A stretch of DNA of 52,021 nt, from the NCBI GenBank assembly GCA_910586035.1, contig CAJUHT010000014.1, forward strand, positions 1 to 52,021, given 5' to 3'. The notes under the pieces are model-generated. The model did no database searches, was not told the origin of the DNA, and saw only the letters and a list, made by a program, of their open reading frames with translations. Positions 40,375-48,820 of the stretch are shown one piece after another (the stretch's first letter is position 1; every line of letters starts with the position of its first letter). Source of the DNA: an uncultured Christensenella sp. Its GTDB lineage: Bacteria; Bacillota; Clostridia; Christensenellales; Borkfalkiaceae. The translations under genes and the position numbers were made by a program.

Positions 40375-43142
40375 AGCCTGTTAAACTTACAATGACGGCG
40401 TTCGGTCCGTACACCGCGCGCACAACGGTAGATTTTACTCTGCTTGGGGAGCGCGGTCTGTATCTCATTTGCGGGGATACTGGCGCGGGCAAAACGACAA
40501 TTTTCGACGCCATAGTTTTCGCCCTGTACGGCGAGGCGAGCGGAAGCAACAGGGAGCCGTATATGTTGCGCTCAAAGTACGCTCTGCCCGAAACGCCCAC
40601 GGAGGTGCAACTGTGCTTTGCCTGCCGCGGCAAGCTGTATACCGTAAAGCGCAACCCCGAATACGAGCGCAAAAAAGCCAGAGGCGAGGGAGTTACTCTC
40701 GAAAAAGCCAACGCGGAACTCACCCTCCCCGATGGCAAAGTGATAACCAAGGTTAAGGATGTAAACAGGGCGGTCGCCGAAATTTTGGGCATAGACAGGG
40801 AGCAGTTTTCGCAGATAGCAATGCTTGCGCAGGGCGATTTTGCCAAGTTGCTTTTGGCGCCTACCGAAGAGAGAAAAAATATCTTCCGCCGCATTTTTCA
40901 AACGCATAAATTTCAGCGTTTGCAGGAAAGTTTAAAGGAGCTTACCTCCTCGTTAAGGGCAAAGTACGAGGAAGCGGGCAGGTCCGCCGAGCAGTATATA
41001 CGCGGCATAGTATGCGCCGACGACGACCCCCGCCGCGCAACCTTCGAAAACGCCGCCTGCGGCGGCGCGCCCGTTGCCGAAGTCGTACCGCTATTATCGT
41101 CGGTGATTGACGGCGACAGGGAGGAGAGCGCGCGGCTGGAAAAAGAATATGCGGAAACGGACGGGCGGTTGCAGGTAATTGCCGTAAAACTTGCCGAAGA
41201 GGAGAGGCGCAACAATTTAAAGAGGTTGGCGGAGGAAACGCGACTGCTTTTAAAGGAGCGGGAGGAAAAGCTCGCCGCCTGCGGCGCGGAGTTGAAACTG
41301 CGCGAGGCGGACGTCGAAAAGGCGCGCGCTCTCGCGGCGAAAGCTGCGGAAATTCAGGCGTTGTTGCCCGCTTATTCCGAACTTGAAACAAAGTCTGCGG
41401 AAGCTTTGCGCCTGCGCGCGGAAGCAGAAAAGAGCGGAAAATTATCCGAAGCGGCAACGGCTTCGGCGGAGCAAGCGCGACTGAGGGCGGAAGCTTTGGA
41501 AGCGCGCAAGGAAGGGCTGAAAGAGGTTAAAGTGGAGGTTGTGCGCGCCGAAAGCGAGCGCGCCAATCTCACAGACAGGGCGGCGGAACTTACCCGTCTG
41601 CTCGGCGATATCGAAAGGGCGTACTCCGAGTATGCGCAGTATAAGGGCGCGGCGGAGGAGTACGAAAGGGAGCGCGCCGTATCTGCGGCGGCTCAGGAAA
41701 GCTACGCGCGCGCAAGCAGGGCGTTTTTAGACGCGCAGGCTGGCGTTATGGCAAGGGGGTTGCAAAGCGGCGTTCCCTGCCCCGTTTGCGGCTCTACCGT
41801 TCATCCCGCGCCCGCGCAGGCTAAGAGCGCGCCGTCCGCCGCGGAAGTGGACGCGCTTAAACTTGCCGCCGAGCGCGCGGCGGGTAAAGAGCGGGTTGCA
41901 AGCGAGCGCGCGGGCACGTTAAAGGGGGCGTATACGGCGCGCGCGGAACAGGTCAAGGCGGGCGCGGCAAAGTACGTTGCTGTAAACGGCGAAAGCAAGC
42001 TGAAAGATATAAAAGAGGCGTTGAACGGCACATATGCCGCGACAAACGCGCAACTTAACGCCATAAAAATTAAAATCGCCGAGGGTAGACGGGCGGTTGC
42101 AGAGGAGGAAAAACTCGGCGAGGAAATAGCAAAATTGCGCGGCGACGCGGAAAAGTTTAAGGCGGAAGCTGAAAGCGCGCGCCTTGCCGCGGGCAACGCA
42201 CGCGCAGGGCTATGCCGTATTGAAAGCGATATTTCGGCGTTGCGCGGCAGGCTGGCGTATGCCGATAAAGCTTGCGCATTGGAAGCGGCGAAGGGGTTTG
42301 AAAGGCAAAGGGCGGAGTTGGAAAGGGCGGTAGAAAATTGCCGCAACGAGTACGCGGAGTATGATAAAAGCGCGGCTCAACTGCGCGCCAAGCTGGAAGA
42401 TTATCAAAGGCAGACGGGCGGAGACGGGCAAACGGTTATAACTGAACTTACGGCTAACTCGCGCATTCTCACCGAAAAAAAGAACGCGCTTTCGACTGAT
42501 TTGCGAGCGGTGCATTACAGGCTTCAATCAAACGTAAAGTGCCTCGAAGATTTAAAGGGCGCGCTTGCCGCGGCGGGCGGCGCGGAGGAGAGTTACAGGC
42601 AGGTAAAACTGCTTTCGGACACGGCTAACGGCACGCTTGCGGGTAAGGAAAAAATTATGCTCGAAACCTTTGTGCAGGCGGCTTATTTCGACAGGGTAAT
42701 CGCGCGCGCCAACCGCAGGTTGTTGGTTATGACGGACAACCAATACGAGCTGAAACGCCGCGCGGGCGCGGAAAATAACAGAAGTCAAAGCGGGTTGGAG
42801 CTGGAAGTAATCGACCACCACAACGGCACTTCGCGCAGCGTTAAAACGCTTTCGGGCGGGGAATCGTTCAAAGCCTCTCTCTCGTTGGCTTTGGGGCTTT
42901 CGGAGGAGGTGCAGTCCTCCGCGGGCGGCATCAGGTTGGATACTATGTTTGTAGACGAGGGGTTCGGCTCGCTCGACGGCGAATCGCTCAATCAGGCTAT
43001 CCGCGCGCTCGACGGGCTTTCGGAGGGGGACAGGCTTGTTGGTATAATCTCGCACGTGGCGGAGTTGAAGGAGCGCATTGACAGACAGCTAAGGGTCAAA
43101 AAGGACAGAACGGGCGGAAGCAGGATAGAGGTTGTAAGGTAG
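40371..43142 (+). CDS. sbcC: Exonuclease SbcCD subunit C
   Basis: A 923-aa Rad50-type SMC ATPase. Walker A GDTGAGKTT is near residue 35. Long Ala/Glu/Arg-rich coiled coils flank the zinc hook CPVCG near residue 470. The signature LSGGESFKASLSLAL is near 827 and Walker B FVDEGFGSLD near 860. The start is GTG at 40371 within a GTGA overlap with the sbcD stop, behind GGGGGAAG, which gives translational coupling. It forms the DNA-binding and ATP-driven half of SbcCD. Confidence 0.96.
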   Translation: MKPVKLTMTAFGPYTARTTVDFTLLGERGLYLICGDTGAGKTTIFDAIVFALYGEASGSNREPYMLRSKYALPETPTEVQLCFACRGKLYTVKRNPEYERKKARGEGVTLEKANAELTLPDGKVITKVKDVNRAVAEILGIDREQFSQIAMLAQGDFAKLLLAPTEERKNIFRRIFQTHKFQRLQESLKELTSSLRAKYEEAGRSAEQYIRGIVCADDDPRRATFENAACGGAPVAEVVPLLSSVIDGDREESARLEKEYAETDGRLQVIAVKLAEEERRNNLKRLAEETRLLLKEREEKLAACGAELKLREADVEKARALAAKAAEIQALLPAYSELETKSAEALRLRAEAEKSGKLSEAATASAEQARLRAEALEARKEGLKEVKVEVVRAESERANLTDRAAELTRLLGDIERAYSEYAQYKGAAEEYERERAVSAAAQESYARASRAFLDAQAGVMARGLQSGVPCPVCGSTVHPAPAQAKSAPSAAEVDALKLAAERAAGKERVASERAGTLKGAYTARAEQVKAGAAKYVAVNGESKLKDIKEALNGTYAATNAQLNAIKIKIAEGRRAVAEEEKLGEEIAKLRGDAEKFKAEAESARLAAGNARAGLCRIESDISALRGRLAYADKACALEAAKGFERQRAELERAVENCRNEYAEYDKSAAQLRAKLEDYQRQTGGDGQTVITELTANSRILTEKKNALSTDLRAVHYRLQSNVKCLEDLKGALAAAGGAEESYRQVKLLSDTANGTLAGKEKIMLETFVQAAYFDRVIARANRRLLVMTDNQYELKRRAGAENNRSQSGLELEVIDHHNGTSRSVKTLSGGESFKASLSLALGLSEEVQSSAGGIRLDTMFVDEGFGSLDGESLNQAIRALDGLSEGDRLVGIISHVAELKERIDRQLRVKKDRTGGSRIEVVR

Positions 43143-43150
43143 GGCGCGAA

Positions 43151-43819
43151 ATGGCGGCTGGATACAGAAAAGAATATTTGCAAAAACTCGAAGGCGGCGG
43201 CAGACTGTACGAAAGCCAGATTATGGCTATAATTTTAGGCAACGCCTGCGGCGGTAAAGATATGTCGGCAATCGCCGACGCGTTGCTTGGCAGGTTTCCG
43301 AGCGTGCAGTCGGTTTTAACGGCGGATATTGCCGAGTTGACGGAGGTGGACGGCGTTACGCAGAATATAGCCGTCTACCTGAAAGCGTTGGGGCTTGCCC
43401 TGCGCCAGAGCCAAAAGACGGAGGCGTTCATAAGAAATACGGAGGAGTGTTTCAGCTTCGTTTGCTCGCGCTTTACGGGCGGCGACAACGAGAGCGCGGA
43501 GCTGTATTTTGTAAACAGAAGCGGAAAGATAACGGATATAAAGCGGTACACTTCCGGCAAAGCCGACAGGGTGGATATGCAAGCCAACGACGTTTTTTCG
43601 GTAATATCTTCCCGCAAGCCTTACGGACTGTACTTTGCGCACAATCACATAAATTGCTCCGCCGCGCCCTCGCGCGACGACGATGCGGTAACGGTAAAAA
43701 TAGCAACCGCCTGCTCTATGTGCGGCGTAAAATTTTTAGACCACTGTATAATAAGTTCCACGGGCGATAAATTCAGTTACTTTTTAAGCGGCAGGCTTGA
43801 AAAATTGTTGAAAAATTGA
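43151..43819 (+). CDS. RadC-like JAMM/MPN-domain protein
   Basis: A 222-aa protein of the RadC (UPF0758) type. An N-terminal helix-hairpin-helix-like region (about 1-90, ELTEVDGVTQNIA) precedes the JAB/MPN domain. The metal-binding JAMM motif HNHINCSAAPSRDD (two His, Ser, Asp) is complete, although the usual HNHPSG has become HNHINC. The older DNA-repair role of RadC has not held up, so the biological function is open. It follows sbcC after 8 nt and probably shares its transcript. The ribosome site is weak. Confidence 0.88.
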   Translation: MAAGYRKEYLQKLEGGGRLYESQIMAIILGNACGGKDMSAIADALLGRFPSVQSVLTADIAELTEVDGVTQNIAVYLKALGLALRQSQKTEAFIRNTEECFSFVCSRFTGGDNESAELYFVNRSGKITDIKRYTSGKADRVDMQANDVFSVISSRKPYGLYFAHNHINCSAAPSRDDDAVTVKIATACSMCGVKFLDHCIISSTGDKFSYFLSGRLEKLLKN

Positions 43820-43821
43820 AA

Positions 43822-43857
43822 TTGGGCGGCGCATATGCGCCGCCCAACCGTTTATAT
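43822..43857. terminator. Palindromic bidirectional terminator
   Basis: A 26-nt perfect palindrome (43822-43847), rich in GC, lies between convergent genes; a short T-containing tail follows on the plus strand. Confidence 0.75.
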
Positions 43858-43862
43858 AGCGT

Positions 43863-45056
43863 TTATCCGAAGTATCCCCTGTAATTTATTTTTAATAGGC
43901 TTTCGGGGAAAAGCTTTTCAAACAGGTCTATAAAATAATCGTCGGTCATACTTGCGATATAGTCGACGACGATTGCGTCAGGCTCCTCTTCAATGTACGG
44001 TTTAAGCCGTTTGTAGTGCGTTTTGTTTACGTAGTCTATATGGTGCGTGAATATCGGCGAGGTTTCGTCTTTGCCCGTCAAATCGCGTAGCAGTCTTTCG
44101 TACACAAGCGCGAACATCGGTTTAACAATGTCGTTTATTCCCTCGCGCGCAAGCCCGCTTTTGTAAACAAGTTCGTAGTTGTCCCTCTTGGCGTTTTGCA
44201 GGGCTTCGAAGTGCGCCGCGTCCAGCTTAATGTAGTCCTTGCCGTAGCTGTTCTCTATGATATTTACCATAAGGTTGTTTACCATTTCCGCGTTGAAACT
44301 GCCTATTGCGCTGTCCTGAAAGTCGCGTTCCTTAACAAGCTTCGCCTTTTCGGCGTCCTGCCTGTCCTTGCCGATATAGGCTATAATATCGGATATGCGC
44401 ACAACGCACCCTTCCAGAGTGGAGGGGACAAGCTTCTTTACCGCGGACTTGTCCTTATAGCAATTTTCTATAATATCGTCAAATTCCTCAAAGCCTTTAA
44501 GCGGCGCGGGGCGGTACTCGCAAAGTTCCAGCTCGCCGTCGTGCGAGGCTATGCCCGACAGCGTTTGAAGGGATATATTGAAGGGGAATATTCTGTCCAG
44601 CACCCGCACCGAGTGAACGTTGTGAGAAAAACGCCTGCCCGTATTGCGTCGGTACAGCTCGTCGAGTATTTCCTCGCCCGCGTGCCCGAACGGCGTGTGC
44701 CCTATGTCGTGCCCGAGGGCAATCGCCTCGATTAAATCTACGTTCAGGTTTAGCGCGCCGCCTATGGTTCTGGCTATGCGGGATACAAGTTGAACGTGCA
44801 GACTACGCCGCGTGATGTCGTCGTTTTTATAAAAGGAAAAAACCTGCGTTTTGTCGGCGTAGCGGTTGTAGTAGGGGCAATTCATAATTTTGTCTATGTC
44901 CCTTACGAACGCGGGGCGCCACACCGTGCCGTCGTCGTGCGGGTTGGCGTTGCGGCGCACGGCGGAGCCCTCCGCGCACGCAAATTTGCGGAAACTGCCG
45001 TTTGCCTTTTCCTCTTCCATAAGTTTTATTAAATTGTCTGAAATATTTTCGTACAT
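43863..45056 (-). CDS. HD-domain deoxynucleoside triphosphate triphosphohydrolase (dGTPase-like)
   Basis: A 397-aa HD hydrolase of the dGTPase group, which turns dNTPs into deoxynucleosides and triphosphate. The HD metal site is complete: His86 (RRSLHV), the pair His116-Asp117 in GHDIGHTPFGHAGEE, and a later Asp in VVRISDIIAYIGKD. Family-typical ASHDGE is also present. It starts 6 nt after the RNase G stop without a clear Shine-Dalgarno, which suggests translational coupling in a two-gene operon. Confidence 0.92.
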   Translation of the reverse strand: MYENISDNLIKLMEEEKANGSFRKFACAEGSAVRRNANPHDDGTVWRPAFVRDIDKIMNCPYYNRYADKTQVFSFYKNDDITRRSLHVQLVSRIARTIGGALNLNVDLIEAIALGHDIGHTPFGHAGEEILDELYRRNTGRRFSHNVHSVRVLDRIFPFNISLQTLSGIASHDGELELCEYRPAPLKGFEEFDDIIENCYKDKSAVKKLVPSTLEGCVVRISDIIAYIGKDRQDAEKAKLVKERDFQDSAIGSFNAEMVNNLMVNIIENSYGKDYIKLDAAHFEALQNAKRDNYELVYKSGLAREGINDIVKPMFALVYERLLRDLTGKDETSPIFTHHIDYVNKTHYKRLKPYIEEEPDAIVVDYIASMTDDYFIDLFEKLFPESLLKINYRGYFG

Positions 45057-45062
45057 AGTTTT

Positions 45063-46562
45063 TCAGTAAAGAAGCGCCGCGCCCTCGGGGAGCGTAAAGT
45101 TTGGCAAATCTACCCTGCGGAAATACATGTCGCTCTCGCGGTAGGTGCGGTGCGCCACCACATAAATGCGGGCGTGGGGGTACAGGTTGGAAATATTGTC
45201 TTTCAGCGCGCCGTAGCCAAGCAGTTTAGCGGCTATAAACACGTTGAGGTCGACGCACACGGCAAGGGCTCCCTCGGAAAGAATTTTTAAAAGCTTTGCG
45301 CGGAATTCCCCCAAAATGCTTTCCGCCGAGCGCATAATGCCCGCGCCGCCGCATTCCGCGCAAGGTTTTAACATAAGCTCGGCGGCGGCGTTGCCCGTTC
45401 GTTTGCGCGTAAACTCCACCAGCCCGAAGCGCGACATAGGCAAAACCTTGCACTTCGATTTGTCCGCCCTCAGCGCTTTCTCCAATTCGTCAACAATGGC
45501 TTTTCGGTGGTTTTCTTCGGTCATATCTATAAAGTCGACTACGAACAAGCCGCCCATATTGCGCAGTTTTACCTGTCTGGCAATTTCGCGCGCCGCCAAA
45601 ACGTTGGTGCAGTAAACGGTGTGTTCGAGGCTGTCCTCGCCCGTAAACTTGCCCGTGTTCACGTCTATAACCGTAAGCGCTTCCGTTATATCTATGATTA
45701 TGTACGCGCCGTTGGAAAGCTCCACCTTGTGCATAAGCGAGTTTTTAAACTGTTCGTACAGTCCTTCCGAATAGAACAAATCGGTGTGCGGGTCGTGCTC
45801 TATAAGGCTTACGTTGGTTGGGTGGGGGTATATGCGGAACATCTCTTCAATCGAGCTGTATATAGCGTGGTTGCCCACGTGTATTTCGTCGCCGTGGGTA
45901 AGCATCAAGTCGCGTAAAACGCGTATATACAGGGGGGAATCGCTGTAAAGCAGTTCGCCCACCTCCGCGTTTGCAAATTTTTCGCGTATGCCCTTGTATA
46001 TGCTGCGGAAGTAATTTATCTCGGCTATTTTAGTGCCCAGCGCGGCGTACGGCGCGGCGGTGCGCACAATTACGCCTTCGCCCTCCGCAAGCTGTTTTTT
46101 AGCGCTATACAAAAGAGTTTTTTTAAGTTCCGCGTCGGTTATCTTTGCGGAAACGCCTATAAACGGAGTGTCGGGCAGGTATACTATAAATTTGCCAACA
46201 AGCGATATGCGGGTGGTAACTTTCGCGCCCTTTTTGCCCTGCGCCGCCTTGGTAACCTGCACCAAAATTTCATCGCCCTCGTGCAGGTTCAACGTCTGCG
46301 GAATGTCTATTTCGCCGCCCTCGTACTTGCTCTTGTCGGCGGTCAGGTCGGCGACGGATATATAGCAGTGCTTTTCTAAACCGCAGTCGACGAACGCCGC
46401 CTGCATACCGTTTAAAACGTTGGTAACCCTGCCCTTGTAAACGTTGCCCACAACAGCCCCGTCGGCTACGGGCTCGGCGTTGTATTCGCAGATTTTGCCG
46501 TCCTCGCAAATGGCGTAGGTTTCCAACCCGTACTGACTGTCGAAATAAATCTTTCTTCTCAC
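45063..46562 (-). CDS. rng: Ribonuclease G (RNase E/G family)
   Basis: A 499-aa endoribonuclease for mRNA decay and rRNA processing. An S1 domain lies in the first ~120 residues (VGNVYKGRVTNVLNGMQAAFVDCG). The catalytic metal-binding Asp are Asp300 (VIDVNTGKFTG) and Asp343/346 (VVDFIDM). The zinc-link CAECGG is near residue 408. The start is GTG at 46562 after GAGGTGG. In many Clostridia rng lies beside rplU-rpmA; here the two are about 28 kb apart. Confidence 0.95.
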   Translation of the reverse strand: MRRKIYFDSQYGLETYAICEDGKICEYNAEPVADGAVVGNVYKGRVTNVLNGMQAAFVDCGLEKHCYISVADLTADKSKYEGGEIDIPQTLNLHEGDEILVQVTKAAQGKKGAKVTTRISLVGKFIVYLPDTPFIGVSAKITDAELKKTLLYSAKKQLAEGEGVIVRTAAPYAALGTKIAEINYFRSIYKGIREKFANAEVGELLYSDSPLYIRVLRDLMLTHGDEIHVGNHAIYSSIEEMFRIYPHPTNVSLIEHDPHTDLFYSEGLYEQFKNSLMHKVELSNGAYIIIDITEALTVIDVNTGKFTGEDSLEHTVYCTNVLAAREIARQVKLRNMGGLFVVDFIDMTEENHRKAIVDELEKALRADKSKCKVLPMSRFGLVEFTRKRTGNAAAELMLKPCAECGGAGIMRSAESILGEFRAKLLKILSEGALAVCVDLNVFIAAKLLGYGALKDNISNLYPHARIYVVAHRTYRESDMYFRRVDLPNFTLPEGAALLY

Positions 46563-46596
46563 TTTTCAAACCACCTCGGTCGATATGCGTATATAC

Positions 46597-46605
46597 ATTA
46601 TATCA
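46597..46605 (-). promoter_or_regulatory. Extended -10 promoter of rng
   Basis: TGATATAAT (complement of 46597-46605). The region 17 nt upstream is only T-rich, so recognition would rely on the extended -10. Confidence 0.5.
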
Positions 46606-46643
46606 TATAATTAAAAGGAAAAAAAGTATTTTGCCGTTAAATA

Positions 46644-46673
46644 TTGACACGCCCGTCCATAATATGGTAAAAT
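46644..46673 (+). promoter_or_regulatory. Promoter of SecB-like gene
   Basis: Perfect TTGACA (46644-46649), an 18-nt spacer, and TAAAAT (46668-46673); the start codon is 30 nt further on. Confidence 0.75.
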
Positions 46674-46703
46674 ATGTCGGTAATAAAAATTGGAGACAAT
46701 ATT

Positions 46704-47138
46704 ATGAGATACGAATTCAAAGGTATAACCACAGAGGAACTCAGCTATAAGCTCAACAGGGTGCAAATCGCCCCCAACCAGCGTTTGGATATAAAGCCCC
46801 AATTCGCCCGTCAGGTGCGCAAGCCCAACGATAACCACAAACTTATCTTTATATCGCTTGCCGTTAAAATCGAAAGCTCGGAAAAGGAGCCCAAGCCTTT
46901 CGACCTCAACGTAAACCTTGTTGGCGTGTTCGAGCTGGAAAAGGAGGACTACAACGCGCAGGAGGAGAGGGCGTTCGTAATAGAAGCAACCCAGCTTTTG
47001 TATCCCTATCTCCGTTCCACGGTTTCCAACCTCACCGCGCAGGCTTACATCAGCCCGCTTAACCTGCCCATTATTACGGGACCTATCTTCCCCGAGGACA
47101 GGGACGTGTATGCGTTTGCGCCCGGCGACGTAAACTAA
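46704..47138 (+). CDS. SecB-like protein-export chaperone
   Basis: A 144-aa protein with the order of features of SecB: an N-terminal strand (EELSYKLNRV), a beta strand rich in hydrophobic residues (LNVNLVGVFELEKED), then ATQLLYPYLRSTVSNL and AYISPLNLPIITGPIF. These match SecB's FPYAREXIxxxVxxG and FPxLNLxPVNF. SecB keeps secretory proteins unfolded for SecA. It is rare in monoderm bacteria, where such proteins may instead belong to toxin-antitoxin-chaperone sets; no toxin is adjacent here. The ATG at 46704 is chosen by GGAGAC 7 nt upstream. It is close to secE (47440). Confidence 0.75.
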   Translation: MRYEFKGITTEELSYKLNRVQIAPNQRLDIKPQFARQVRKPNDNHKLIFISLAVKIESSEKEPKPFDLNVNLVGVFELEKEDYNAQEERAFVIEATQLLYPYLRSTVSNLTAQAYISPLNLPIITGPIFPEDRDVYAFAPGDVN

Positions 47139-47199
47139 ACAATCGACGCCCGACCGGGTTTATTTATTAAAATAAATTTTCTATAAACTTAAAAATAAC

Positions 47200-47229
47200 T
47201 TGACAACGCCCCTTTTTGTGTGATAAACT
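47200..47229 (+). promoter_or_regulatory. Promoter of rpmG-secE-nusG
   Basis: TTGACA (47200-47205), an 18-nt spacer, and TAAACT (47224-47229). Confidence 0.7.
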
Positions 47230-47278
47230 CACTTTACACATCCGAAAGGGGTGTAATTTTTTTGTACGGAGACCTATT

Positions 47279-47440
47279 ATGAAGGCATCAACAAGGGCTA
47301 AAATTACTTTCGAATGCACAGAATGCAAGCACAGGAATTACGACAGTTATAAAAACAAGCGTAACGACCCCGACAGGCTTACCATTTCAAAATACTGCCC
47401 TTTCTGCAAGAAGCATACCGAGCATAAGGAATCCAAGTAA
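47279..47440 (+). CDS. rpmG: 50S ribosomal protein L33
   Basis: A 53-aa L33 with the zinc-binding pattern CTEC and CPFC (ITFECTECKHRNY, KYCPFCKKHT), the C+ zinc-binding form. The start is at 47279 behind CGGAGA. Its stop codon shares an A with the secE start (TAATG). Confidence 0.96.
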   Translation: MKASTRAKITFECTECKHRNYDSYKNKRNDPDRLTISKYCPFCKKHTEHKESK

Positions 47441-47658
47441 TGGCTAAGGAAAAGGAAAAAAAGCCCAATATCTTCGTGAGAATGGGCAGAAAAATAAAGG
47501 AAGTGTTTTCCGAGCTTAAAAGGGTTACGTGGCCTACGTTCCCCAAGGTGGTAAAGGCGACCTGCGTGGTTTTGGTGGTCGTTCTCATCTTTACCGTCGT
47601 GGTAACGGGCATCAATCAGGGCTTGCAAGCGCTTTTGGAACTTATTACTAAGGCGTAA
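47440..47658 (+). CDS. secE: Preprotein translocase subunit SecE
   Basis: A 72-aa single-helix form of SecE, as in Gram-positives. The amphipathic region KIKEVFSELKRVTWPTFPKV precedes one membrane helix (about residues 41-62). It clamps SecY in the translocon. It is coupled to rpmG by TAATG and followed by nusG after 11 nt, the common bacterial order. Confidence 0.97.
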   Translation: MAKEKEKKPNIFVRMGRKIKEVFSELKRVTWPTFPKVVKATCVVLVVVLIFTVVVTGINQGLQALLELITKA

Positions 47659-47669
47659 GGAGGGTGAGT

Positions 47670-48194
47670 ATGGAAGAAAAACCTTGCTGGTATATTCTGC
47701 ACACCTATTCCGGCTACGAAATGATGGTAAAGGATTCGCTTTTCAGGCTCATTGAAAACAACAACCTCAAAGACCAGATTTTCGACGTTAAGATTCCTAT
47801 GGAACAGACCATAGAGGAAAAGAACGGCAAGCGCAAGGTTGTAGAGCGGAAACTGCTTCCCTGCTACGTATTTATAAAGATGATATACTCCAACCAGCTT
47901 TGGTATTGGGTTACCAACACGAGGGGCGTTACGGGTTTCGTAGGTCCTCAGGGCAGACCCATTCCTATGAAGGAGGACGAGATTCGCAAAATGCGCCTCG
48001 AAGAGGTTGTGCTCGACGCAGACTTTAAGGTGGGAGATACGATTTCGATTGACGCCGGTCCCTTGGAGGGCTTCGACGGCGTTATAACCGAGCTTAACGA
48101 CCTTTCGCAGAAGGCAAAGGTGAATATACAGATGTTCGGGCGTTCTACCGACGTTGAAGTAGAGTATATACAGATTAAAAAAATAGAAGTTTGA
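47670..48194 (+). CDS. nusG: Transcription termination/antitermination protein NusG
   Basis: A 174-aa NusG with the N-terminal NGN domain (CWYILHTYSGYE, LPCYVFIKM, VTGFVG) and a C-terminal KOW domain (VGDTISIDAGPLEGFDGVI). It binds RNA polymerase and links it to Rho or the ribosome. The ATG at 47670 has the right spacing to AAGGAGGG; a GTG two codons upstream is too close. Confidence 0.97.
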   Translation: MEEKPCWYILHTYSGYEMMVKDSLFRLIENNNLKDQIFDVKIPMEQTIEEKNGKRKVVERKLLPCYVFIKMIYSNQLWYWVTNTRGVTGFVGPQGRPIPMKEDEIRKMRLEEVVLDADFKVGDTISIDAGPLEGFDGVITELNDLSQKAKVNIQMFGRSTDVEVEYIQIKKIEV

Positions 48195-48233
48195 TTGCGG
48201 AATTGGTAAACGGCAATTCCCGATTGGATATAA

Positions 48234-48281
48234 GTGGGAGAATAGGTTAAATTTTTTCTATGGCTTATTCGACATTACCAC
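48234..48281 (+). promoter_or_regulatory. L1-operator-like mRNA structure before rplK
   Basis: GTGG (48234-48237) pairs with CCAC (48278-48281). After an asymmetric internal loop (GA opposite GACATTA), GAATAGG (48240-48246) pairs with CTTATTC (48264-48270). This layout mimics the 23S rRNA site of L1. Confidence 0.6.
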
Positions 48282-48301
48282 ATTAGGAGGAACATTTAAT
48301 T

Positions 48302-48727
48302 ATGGCAAAGAAAATTACCGCGGTAGTTAAGTTACAGCTCCCCGCCGGCAAGGCGACGCCCGCTCCCCCCGTAGGTTCTACGCTGGGTCCCCACGGCATC
48401 AACATTCCCGGCTTTACCAAGGAGTTCAACGCTAAAACCAGCGCACAGGCGGGGCTTATCATTCCCTGCGTAGTTACGATTTATCAGGACAGAAGTTTTA
48501 CCTTCATCCTTAAAACTCCCCCTACGCCCGTACTTATCAAAAAGGCGCTGGGTATCGAAACGGCAAGCGCGCGCCCCAACAGGGACAAGGTGGGCAAGCT
48601 TTCCAAGGCTCAGCTTGAAGAGATTGCCAAGACCAAGATGCCCGACCTCAACTGCTCCGACATCGAATCGGCTAAGAGTATGGTAAAGGGCACCGCCCGC
48701 TCTATGGGTATAACCGTAGAGGAGTAA
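48302..48727 (+). CDS. rplK: 50S ribosomal protein L11
   Basis: A 141-aa L11, normal length. It has VKLQLPAGKATPAPPVGSTLG at the N-terminus and the RNA-binding C-terminal half (ARPNRDKVGKLSKAQLEEIA). It forms the GTPase-associated stalk base. The start follows AGGAGGA. L1 (rplA) follows, and the leader carries a probable L1 operator. Confidence 0.97.
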   Translation: MAKKITAVVKLQLPAGKATPAPPVGSTLGPHGINIPGFTKEFNAKTSAQAGLIIPCVVTIYQDRSFTFILKTPPTPVLIKKALGIETASARPNRDKVGKLSKAQLEEIAKTKMPDLNCSDIESAKSMVKGTARSMGITVEE

Positions 48728-48757
48728 GTTTAGGGGCTTAAAGTTTAAGCCTTTCAG

Positions 48758-48805
48758 GTGGGAGAGGGATATAAAATTCAAAAGTCGACCCCTCGGATGA
48801 ACCAC
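48758..48805 (+). promoter_or_regulatory. L1-operator-like mRNA structure before rplA
   Basis: GTGG (48758-48761) pairs with CCAC (48802-48805). GAGGG (48764-48768) pairs with CCCTC (48790-48794). The internal loop has GA on the left and GGATGAA on the right, the arrangement of the L1 site in 23S rRNA and L11 mRNAs. Confidence 0.7.
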
Positions 48806-48820
48806 ACGGAGGAATTTATA

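Noticed and set aside
48195..48301. A tRNA gene between nusG and rplK
   Set aside because: A short GGAATTG/CAATTCC hairpin is present, but there is no cloverleaf, T-loop or acceptor stem; the L1-operator fold explains the region better.
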